The translations under genes and the position numbers were made by a program. Shown one piece after another: positions 1-5,457 of a stretch of 6,711 nucleotides of DNA. Source of the stretch: a bacterium UBP17_UBA6191 (lineage in GTDB: Bacteria; Muiribacteriota; UBA6191). A model generated the notes under the pieces. That model saw nothing but the letters and a program-made list of their open reading frames with translations. It searched no databases and was not told where the DNA came from. The stretch spans positions 1 to 6,711 of the forward strand of contig DITF01000333.1 in the NCBI GenBank assembly GCA_002422125.1, in the 5' to 3' direction. Every line of letters starts with the position of its first letter. Within the stretch, counting starts at the first letter, position 1.

Positions 1-1025
1 TGAACCTTGTTATCCAGAGGATTTTTGTCCCCAGAGGACACACTTCTTTCCACCCCTATTCTTAAACCATTGCTTTTGGTAAAGGTATGCCCAATTCCGG
101 CCTTGTAATGATGGGCCTCAAAGTCAAGATTGGCCTGTGACCCGTTCTGCCAGCCAGCCTGACTCATAAAATCCCAGGCGTTTTTTGTGTATTCTGTATG
201 AAACCCCCAATGGGTAAGATGTCGATCCAAAGTGGCATCCCGTTTCTTGAGAACATAGAAATCCTTTTTAAAATTCTTGTGACGATCCAGCTCAAAATAA
301 AGGCCACTGAAATCCGAATCGTCAGAAGAATTTCTTAAATTTCGTCCAATATCCACCTTGGAAACAAATAGATGGGCTGCGTCTCCCTGGTTTAATTCGC
401 GCCTGAAAGCCATGGCATCAAAGGTACGGCCACGGTTGTCCCAGCCGTCTGGACCAATCAATGTCTGATCGGCAAAGGCCAATTCCTGACGCCCAATCCT
501 CACGCTGGTTTTAGAAAACACATTTTTCAACTCAAGAAATGCCAGATCAAATTCGGTAAATTCGGATGGAATCCCCGCTCGGCTACCATCTCTTGATCCC
601 CACTCTCTCTGATCTAAGACTCGTAGGGTAATGGATGTATCTGGGGTAATCTGACCATCAAGGCGAAATCTGGTCCTTTGTCCCACAAAATCTTCATTTT
701 GCAATACTGGATTTGGCTTAAAATCTTTACCTTCATAGCGGGCCCTCAAATCGCCGGATAGATGAAATCGGTCGCCTAATCTGTCCTTGGGAATAGGATT
801 TTTAGCCACCTGCTCGTGAGTCTTTTCAAGTTGCACGGCTTGATTCTGAACCTTCATCACCACTTCCTGACCCTTCTGTTCCAGTTGATCAAGACGAGAC
901 TTAAGTTTTTGGTTTTCCAGGCGCAGTTCTCTTAACTCCATAAGCACTTCTTGCATCAGCAAAGAATTGGCATCATTTGCATAAACCGCCAAGCTGAATA
1001 TTCCCAAAAAAATCAGTTTCAGCAT
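1..1025 (-). CDS. Alginate-export-type outer-membrane beta-barrel protein (3' end missing)
   Basis: The reading frame is open from an ATG at 1025 to the left edge, giving 341 complete codons. AGGGAG (complement of 1031-1036) lies 5 bases before the ATG and supports this start. Residues 1-16 form a short signal peptide ending VYA. Residues about 22-73 are rich in Leu, Glu, Lys and Gln in heptad-like order (for example LMELRELRLENQKLKSRLDQ) and should form a coiled coil. From about residue 87 the sequence becomes alternating polar/hydrophobic strands with many aromatic residues, typical of a porin. Residues 176-205 carry RIGRQEL, then LIG, W and NRGRTFD, which match my recollection of the alginate export (AlgE-like) family. 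That family forms outer-membrane channels for anionic sugars or other small solutes, so the name does not prove alginate transport. Full-length members usually exceed 400 residues, so roughly 60-150 residues are probably missing. The gene diverges from the lipase gene. The family call is fairly firm; the substrate is unknown. Confidence 0.77.
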   Translation of the reverse strand, partial: MLKLIFLGIFSLAVYANDANSLLMQEVLMELRELRLENQKLKSRLDQLEQKGQEVVMKVQNQAVQLEKTHEQVAKNPIPKDRLGDRFHLSGDLRARYEGKDFKPNPVLQNEDFVGQRTRFRLDGQITPDTSITLRVLDQREWGSRDGSRAGIPSEFTEFDLAFLELKNVFSKTSVRIGRQELAFADQTLIGPDGWDNRGRTFDAMAFRRELNQGDAAHLFVSKVDIGRNLRNSSDDSDFSGLYFELDRHKNFKKDFYVLKKRDATLDRHLTHWGFHTEYTKNAWDFMSQAGWQNGSQANLDFEAHHYKAGIGHTFTKSNGLRIGVERSVSSGDKNPLDNKV

Positions 1026-1045
1026 GAAGTCTCCCTTTATTCATA

Positions 1046-1075
1046 TTGATTCCCACAGATTCTTCAGGGTATTGT
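1046..1075 (+). promoter_or_regulatory. Candidate promoter for the lipase gene, possibly giving a leaderless mRNA
   Basis: TTGATT (1046-1051) is followed after 18 bases by TATTGT (1070-1075). Six bases then separate this -10 candidate from the lipase ATG at 1082, so the predicted transcription start coincides with the A of the ATG. This would explain why the only Shine-Dalgarno-like string, AGGG at 1066-1069, lies an unfavourable 12 bases from the ATG. The -10 matches consensus at only 4 of 6 positions. It overlaps the opposing promoter. Confidence 0.3.
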
Positions 1076-1101
1076 ATACGCATGAAGAAGAAATTTGGCA
1101 A
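1071..1101 (-). promoter_or_regulatory. Candidate sigma-70-type promoter for the outer-membrane protein gene
   Basis: On the minus strand, TTGCCA (complement of 1096-1101) stands 17 bases before TATACA (complement of 1073-1078). TATACA overlaps a better -10 match, TACAAT (complement of 1071-1076). Transcription would start near 1064 and leave a leader of about 40 bases containing the AGGGAG ribosome binding site. The -35 lies inside the start of the lipase gene. The site was assigned by eye only. Confidence 0.35.
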
Positions 1102-2041
1102 GGTTACACGGGTAATTTTTGGAATTATTGCCATCACAATTATCTATTATGTGTCCTTAGTGATTATGGATGTTCTGGAGTGGGAGAACTTTAAACTATT
1201 AGTTAAGTCAGGAACTACCAATACTCAGGATATTGCCGAAATATCATTTATTGATATGCATTGGCACGCCAAGGCTGCCGGGGCCATATATGAAGACGAT
1301 AGTGTAATTCTCTCGGTTTGCCAACAACGCTATACTACCTGCTACATCCATGATGAAGAAGATATCGCCAATCGATTTTTTCTGGGAACCAATGCAGAAA
1401 CCAAGGAACATCTAATCTCCATCCGTGGTACGGCTAATCTAAAAAATATCTTGCTGGATCTGGAATTTTTACACGAAGTGGACCCGTTTTTGGGTATTCC
1501 CCTACACAGAGGCTTTGCCAAAGCTGCCCGAGAGGTTTTAACCGATATAAGGCCTCTGTTGATTAAGGACTATAAAATCCGCATCAATGGGCATTCTTTG
1601 GGAGGCGGAGAAGCTGTAGTTCTTTCCATGCTGTTAGAGCATGAAGGATTTGATGTCATCCAAGTGATTACTTTTGGACAACCCAAGGTAACCAACCAAA
1701 TCGGTATTGATAAATTCTCGGATAAAATTCCCCTGCATCGTGTGGTGCATGCCCACGATCCCATCCCTACTGTGCCCCCAATTGAGCTGATTTATGGCCG
1801 CGATCGATTCCGACATTTTGGCAACGAAACCATAATTTTAAAAGATGCCTATTATACCTTCTTGCCTGGGCACATAGCGAAGCATCCCTTGGCTACTTCG
1901 TTTTGGATGGGCTTAAAAAGCCAGAATTTCATGGATGAACTTTTGGCCCACCGAATGTCTGCTTACATGCAGGATCTTGAGCCTAAATTGAAAAACGCTA
2001 TCTCAGTTCCATTTGAAGATCGAGACAAATATTTGCAATAG
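1082..2041 (+). CDS. Membrane-anchored class 3 lipase family protein
   Basis: This is a 319-residue alpha/beta-hydrolase of the lipase class 3 family, which hydrolyses acyl esters of glycerolipids. The catalytic triad is readable: Ser172 in GHSLGGG, Asp226 in HAHDPIPTVP and His245 in FRHFGNE. VITFGQPKVTN between the first two is also typical of the family. Residues about 8-30 (after KKKFGKVTR) form one hydrophobic segment without an obvious cleavage site, so the enzyme is probably tethered to the inner membrane with its catalytic domain in the periplasm. I chose ATG 1082 rather than the in-frame TTG at 1046, because the extra 12 residues are polar, resemble nothing, and have no ribosome binding site. 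About 50 residues after the triad are charged and helical in character. The gene diverges from the outer-membrane protein gene and ends one base from the convergent bcp stop. The true substrate (triglyceride, phospholipid or another ester) cannot be read from the sequence. The family is secure. Confidence 0.88.
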   Translation: MKKKFGKVTRVIFGIIAITIIYYVSLVIMDVLEWENFKLLVKSGTTNTQDIAEISFIDMHWHAKAAGAIYEDDSVILSVCQQRYTTCYIHDEEDIANRFFLGTNAETKEHLISIRGTANLKNILLDLEFLHEVDPFLGIPLHRGFAKAAREVLTDIRPLLIKDYKIRINGHSLGGGEAVVLSMLLEHEGFDVIQVITFGQPKVTNQIGIDKFSDKIPLHRVVHAHDPIPTVPPIELIYGRDRFRHFGNETIILKDAYYTFLPGHIAKHPLATSFWMGLKSQNFMDELLAHRMSAYMQDLEPKLKNAISVPFEDRDKYLQ

Positions 2042-2042
2042 A

Positions 2043-2495
2043 TTAACTCATCAATGCCCTGAGATCGGCTAAAACCTGCTCCGTATGACCCTTGGTTTTG
2101 ACCTCATCATAGCGTTTGACGATTTCACCTTTGGGGTTGACGATTAAGGTTGTACGCACAATTCCCATGTACTCCTTGCCCATAAATTTTTTTAATTTCC
2201 AAACTCCCATGGCTTCAAGAAAAGAGCGATCCTCATCTGTCACAAGTGGATAGGGAATGGAATATTTTTCCTGGAATTTTTCATGCATTTTGATGGGGTT
2301 ATCGTTGATACCGACAATTTCACAACCTAAGGATTGAAAATCCTGATAGTGGGAAGTGAAGTCACAGGCTTGGGTTGTACAGCCTGGGGTATTGTCCTTG
2401 GGATAAAAATAAAGAATCGACCATTTGCCTAAAAGGGATTTGGAACTTAGTTTTTGGTGAATGGTTGCAGGTAATTCAAACTCTTTTATGTTCAT
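2043..2495 (-). CDS. bcp: Thioredoxin-dependent peroxiredoxin, Bcp/PrxQ type
   Basis: This 150-residue cytoplasmic thiol peroxidase reduces hydrogen peroxide and organic hydroperoxides using thioredoxin. The signature YFYPKDNTPGCTTQACDF is present. It contains Thr36 and peroxidatic Cys39, and Cys44 five residues on is the usual resolving cysteine of the atypical 2-Cys Bcp class. Arg114 in GIVRTT completes the active site, and VGINDNP corresponds to the VGIS segment of homologues. The frame extends upstream to 2549, but ATG 2495 fits the family length (about 150-156) and has GAAAGG (complement of 2505-2510) 9 bases upstream. The protein looks complete and ordinary. Its 5' end faces rnb, with only 29 bases between the two chosen start codons. 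Its stop (TAA, complement of 2043-2045) almost touches the lipase stop, so the two transcripts probably overlap at their 3' ends. Confidence 0.95.
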   Translation of the reverse strand: MNIKEFELPATIHQKLSSKSLLGKWSILYFYPKDNTPGCTTQACDFTSHYQDFQSLGCEIVGINDNPIKMHEKFQEKYSIPYPLVTDEDRSFLEAMGVWKLKKFMGKEYMGIVRTTLIVNPKGEIVKRYDEVKTKGHTEQVLADLRALMS

Positions 2496-2511
2496 ATCAT
2501 CTTGCCTTTCG

Positions 2512-2517
2512 TATAAT
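2512..2517 (+). promoter_or_regulatory. Perfect -10 box (TATAAT) of rnb, predicting a leaderless transcript
   Basis: TATAAT matches the sigma-70 -10 consensus exactly, and exactly seven bases separate it from ATG 2525. Transcription is therefore expected to begin at or next to the A of that ATG. No Shine-Dalgarno sequence precedes the ATG. At 17-base spacing the -35 position reads TGTTCA (2489-2494), a weak match. The in-frame ATG at 2516 overlaps the box and would not be transcribed from this promoter. Confidence 0.5.
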
Positions 2518-2542
2518 GCGGCCCATGTTCCAGCCTGATCAA
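2513..2542 (-). promoter_or_regulatory. Candidate promoter for bcp
   Basis: On the minus strand, TTGATC (complement of 2537-2542) is followed after 18 bases by CATTAT (complement of 2513-2518). This -10 candidate covers the same bases as the plus-strand TATAAT of rnb. If used, transcription begins very close to the GAAAGG ribosome binding site and gives a leader of only about 10-15 bases. Both hexamers match consensus at only 4 of 6 positions, so the assignment is weak. Confidence 0.28.
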
Positions 2543-4546
2543 ATTTCAATCCATCGTATCGTAGCCTATAACCTGCATAAAGGGCCAGCCCTTGCTGTCG
2601 TAACTGAAGTCAATGCCAAGGGCCTCAGAATTATGATTAAAAACCGCAAGGAATTCCCCATCAAAAGAAACGAAGTCTTCGCTTGCGGCCCAGTTGTGGG
2701 AAGCAGTTTGGAAGGTTTTGTTTCAGCTCTTGAGGAATATGAGGCTTTATCGCAACAGACCTCCTTAGAAACTGATGCCGAACTTCTGCATCAGATGCTT
2801 TTGGAAGACCCCGAAAAAGGCTATGAATTCCCGGAACTGGTGGCCCTGTATTTTGGAAAGACCACCAAAATAAGTGATGCCTTGGCCATGGCCTTGGTTT
2901 TGGAGCGGGACAGCTACTATTTCAAGCGAAAAAAGGACTTCTGGTTACCCAATTCCGTGGAGTTTATCGAACAGTATCGAGCCCAGGTCAAGCGCATGGA
3001 AGAAAGGCAGAAAGCCCAAAAACAACAGGTAGATTTTCTGAATGGACTAGGGCCTGTGAATACAGAGGAAAGGGAATCAGAGTTTGTTAAAGATTTAATC
3101 GAGCTCTCCGGGCTCTGGAGAAACGATTTGGTGGATCGCTACCAGGATGTTTTACAGCAGGCCGGTATTAAAGACCGGTTTTTACTGCGACGCTTTTTAG
3201 TGGAGCGATCGATTGTTTCCTGTGATTACTCTTTTGAGCTTTTAGAAAGTGGCTATCCTCTGAAATTTTCAGATAACTTTTTGGGCTACTTAAAAGAATA
3301 TCCCAAGCCAAAAAATGAAATTCTCATGAGCCAACTGAAGGGTTTTGAGGATTTACGGGGCATAACAACCTATACCGTGGATTCTAAATCCACTAAAGAC
3401 AGAGATGATGCCATCAGTTTTACCCCAGACCGAGGATTTATGATGCATATCTCCTTAGTCTCGGCATTTGTAAATGGGGACAGCAGAATTGAAAAGGAAA
3501 TTGAAAAACGCCTTACCTCCATTTATCTGCCTGAACTAAAATTATCCATGTTTCCTGAAGAAACTGTAGTCCAGGATTTATCTTTAGATGAAGGGCAAGA
3601 TCGTTTCTGCCTGACGGTAGAGTTTAATTTTGTGGAATCAAATCTTATATACAAGGTTTTTCCGTCTCTGGTTCATATTGATAAAAACCTTAGTTATTCT
3701 GAAATGGAGAGTGCCAAAGATACGCAATTTTTGCAGTTCTATGAGATGGCAGAGAAAATCAAACAGTGGAGAATCACCAATGGGGCCGTGCTGTTTCAAG
3801 GAAGAGATCTGGAGTTTGAACTCGCCGATGAGATTGAGCTTTCCAGCCGAGAAATCACTGCCTCCATGCAGGTCATTGCTGAGTTAAGTATTGCCGCCAA
3901 TTATGCCTTTGCCCGTTTTTCGGAAGAAAATTCAATTCCCATTCTTTATCGAACCCAAAACGGCTCACGGGAAGAAATTGCCAAAAGCAGTTTTTACCAA
4001 CCTGTGCTGAATGACTTTTACACATACTACCATCTGAAGAAAAATTTTGGGCGCACCAGTTTTGATTCACACAAAAAGCCCCATGTTTCACTTGGACTAT
4101 CCCATTACACCCAAATGACCTCTCCCATCCGTCGTTATGTGGATTATCTGAATCAGAAGCAACTGTATCAACACTTTTTAGGTCAAAACCCTCTGAATAA
4201 GGAAGAACTGGATCAGCACTTTATGCTTTTATCTGGTCATCTTCAGGAAATCAACTCCTTGCAGGACAAACGCAAAAAGCACTGGCTGATGCGCTATATC
4301 AATCAGGAAATTGAAAAACAGAGCGGGAAACCGCTAATTTCTCCAGCCACTCTATTAGAAGTGTTTGAAGAAGATGTGCTGTACTACTTGGAAGATTTTG
4401 GCATGATTTTTAAGGGTCGCCGTAACCACGAAAATATGAAAAATGGGGACCGGATTTTCATGAAAATTACGGGAGTTCGTCTGATGGATAGAGAGATTAT
4501 CGGGGAGTTTTCCCTGACAAAAGCCGAAGGGAAAACCAGCGCATGA
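2525..4546 (+). CDS. RNB-domain exoribonuclease (RNase II/R family)
   Basis: This 673-residue cytoplasmic 3'-to-5' exoribonuclease candidate would degrade RNA processively to nucleoside monophosphates. The catalytic metal-binding aspartates are all present with RNase II spacing: Asp286, Asp292, Asp294 and Asp295 in VDSKSTKDRDDA. HISLVSAFV and DLSLDEGQDRF match the following RNB blocks, and SPIRRY (533-538) supplies the conserved catalytic arginine region. The first 55 residues (HKGPALAVVTEV and what follows) look like the SH3-like N-domain of cyanobacterial and organellar-type RNB proteins, not the paired cold-shock domains of E. coli RNase II. A helical region follows. The last 70 or so residues may be a degenerate S1-like fold. 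ATG 2525 was chosen because upstream in-frame codons lie inside bcp, and the alternative ATG at 2516 overlaps the -10 box. The stop overlaps the first uppP start as ATGA. Whether it behaves as RNase II or RNase R is not decided. Confidence 0.87.
   Translation: MFQPDQISIHRIVAYNLHKGPALAVVTEVNAKGLRIMIKNRKEFPIKRNEVFACGPVVGSSLEGFVSALEEYEALSQQTSLETDAELLHQMLLEDPEKGYEFPELVALYFGKTTKISDALAMALVLERDSYYFKRKKDFWLPNSVEFIEQYRAQVKRMEERQKAQKQQVDFLNGLGPVNTEERESEFVKDLIELSGLWRNDLVDRYQDVLQQAGIKDRFLLRRFLVERSIVSCDYSFELLESGYPLKFSDNFLGYLKEYPKPKNEILMSQLKGFEDLRGITTYTVDSKSTKDRDDAISFTPDRGFMMHISLVSAFVNGDSRIEKEIEKRLTSIYLPELKLSMFPEETVVQDLSLDEGQDRFCLTVEFNFVESNLIYKVFPSLVHIDKNLSYSEMESAKDTQFLQFYEMAEKIKQWRITNGAVLFQGRDLEFELADEIELSSREITASMQVIAELSIAANYAFARFSEENSIPILYRTQNGSREEIAKSSFYQPVLNDFYTYYHLKKNFGRTSFDSHKKPHVSLGLSHYTQMTSPIRRYVDYLNQKQLYQHFLGQNPLNKEELDQHFMLLSGHLQEINSLQDKRKKHWLMRYINQEIEKQSGKPLISPATLLEVFEEDVLYYLEDFGMIFKGRRNHENMKNGDRIFMKITGVRLMDREIIGEFSLTKAEGKTSA
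4507..4536 (+). promoter_or_regulatory. Hairpin covering the ribosome binding site of the upstream uppP start
   Basis: GTTTTCCCT (4507-4515) and AGGGAAAAC (4528-4536) form a perfect 9-bp stem with a 12-base loop. The 3' arm contains most of GAAGGG (4526-4531), the only Shine-Dalgarno candidate for ATG 4543, 11 bases downstream. The hairpin lies within the last codons of rnb, so a ribosome finishing rnb (stop 4544-4546) would melt it. This arrangement fits translational coupling. No U-tract follows, so it is not a terminator. Confidence 0.5.
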
Positions 4547-5457
4547 AACATTGGATCTGCCTTAGTCTTGTATTATTTCTTTTGGGATGCTCCAGTGTTA
4601 ATTGCGCCGAGGGTTCACAAATGAGCACAAAAGAGGCCGTGGTACTAGGTCTGGTGGAAGGGTTGACAGAATATCTTCCCGTAAGTAGCACCGGACATCT
4701 GATTCTGGCCTCACGGCTTATGGGGATGGATGATTCCGAGGCCCGAAAAGAAGCCGTGGATGCCTACACCATCTGCATACAGGCCGGGGCAATCCTGGCC
4801 GTATTGCTTCTCTACTGGAGACGATTTAAAGCCATGTTACTGGGAATGGCTGGCAAGGATGATGCCGGAAAGAAGATGGGCATTTTACTGGTAGCTGCCT
4901 TTATCCCAGCCGCCGTTTTTGGACTGCTTTTAAACAAAAAAATTAAGGCGGTACTGTTTGGAATATGGCCGATTGTAGCTGCCTGGCTCATTGGAGGAAT
5001 TGCCATTCTTCTGATTGCCAGAAGCTGGCAAAAAAGCCAAACCACTCAGGTGGGCAAACCACTGGAGGAATTGAGCTTAAAAGATGCCATCACGATTGGC
5101 CTGCTCCAATGTATTGCCATGTGGCCGGGCACCAGCCGCTCCCTAATGACCATATTGGGAGGACGATTTGTAGGTCTTAAGATGGATGCCTCGGTAGAGT
5201 TTTCTTTTCTTCTGGGACTGATTACCCTTGGAGCGGCAACAGTATATGAGGGCTACAAAAGTGGGGCTTTGATATTTTCTGTTTTTGGATGGCAGGCACC
5301 AATGATTGGATTTGTGGTAGGCTTTATTTCTGCAATTATTTCAGTAAAATGGATGGTTGGATATATCAACCGTTACGGATTGGCGCTGTTTGGATGGTAC
5401 AGAATTTTATTAGCAGTTGTTGTCGGCTACTTTGCCTACACTGGCTATTTTGCCTGA
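4543..5457 (+). CDS. uppP: Undecaprenyl-diphosphate phosphatase (UppP/BacA)
   Basis: This polytopic inner-membrane enzyme dephosphorylates undecaprenyl diphosphate to the monophosphate, recycling the lipid carrier used for peptidoglycan and other surface polymers. It also confers bacitracin tolerance. Both family signatures are intact: VEGLTEYLPVSSTGH (residues 38-52, with Glu39, Glu43 and His52) and PGTSRS (195-200, with Arg199). About eight hydrophobic segments are visible. From ATG 4543 the protein is 304 residues. From ATG 4621 (residue 27) it is 278, close to E. coli UppP at about 273. The extra 26 residues look like a lipoprotein signal peptide with an LLGC lipobox (Cys16). I list the longer form because its ATG overlaps the rnb stop as ATGA, has GAAGGG upstream, and the extension is clearly hydrophobic. 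The shorter form remains a real alternative, since GAGGG (4609-4613) precedes it at ideal spacing. The enzyme identity is firm; the start is uncertain. Confidence 0.93.
   Translation: MKHWICLSLVLFLLGCSSVNCAEGSQMSTKEAVVLGLVEGLTEYLPVSSTGHLILASRLMGMDDSEARKEAVDAYTICIQAGAILAVLLLYWRRFKAMLLGMAGKDDAGKKMGILLVAAFIPAAVFGLLLNKKIKAVLFGIWPIVAAWLIGGIAILLIARSWQKSQTTQVGKPLEELSLKDAITIGLLQCIAMWPGTSRSLMTILGGRFVGLKMDASVEFSFLLGLITLGAATVYEGYKSGALIFSVFGWQAPMIGFVVGFISAIISVKWMVGYINRYGLALFGWYRILLAVVVGYFAYTGYFA
4609..4613 (+). promoter_or_regulatory. Ribosome binding site for the internal uppP start at 4621
   Basis: GAGGG lies 7 bases before ATG 4621, better spacing than that of the upstream start (11 bases, within a hairpin). 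Initiation here would give a UppP beginning MSTKEAVVLG, which aligns directly with the usual N-terminus of the family. The site therefore matters for deciding whether one or two UppP forms are made. Confidence 0.5.

Noticed and set aside
1046..1081. TTG start for the lipase, adding 12 residues
   Set aside because: There is no ribosome binding site, the added sequence is polar and would precede the Lys-rich start of the membrane anchor, and the bases look like promoter sequence.
1570..1816. Minus-strand open frames opposite the lipase gene
   Set aside because: They are antisense to the conserved catalytic region of the lipase, show no domain or ribosome binding site, and are best explained as shadows.
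2375..2524. Upstream extension of the rnb frame by 50 residues
   Set aside because: It lies within the bcp gene on the other strand, has no RNB-family resemblance and sits upstream of the TATAAT box, so it is a coding shadow.
3162..3183. CCGGT, a 7-base loop, ACCGG, then five T residues: a terminator-like hairpin inside rnb on the plus strand
   Set aside because: The stem is only 5 bp, it lies deep inside an intact coding region that continues for over 1,300 bases, and nothing suggests an early end. Chance occurrence is likely, though attenuation could be checked by 3'-end mapping.
5289..5393. Upstream extension of the papain-like frame by 35 residues
   Set aside because: It is an out-of-frame shadow of uppP, would bury the signal peptide, and has no ribosome binding site.
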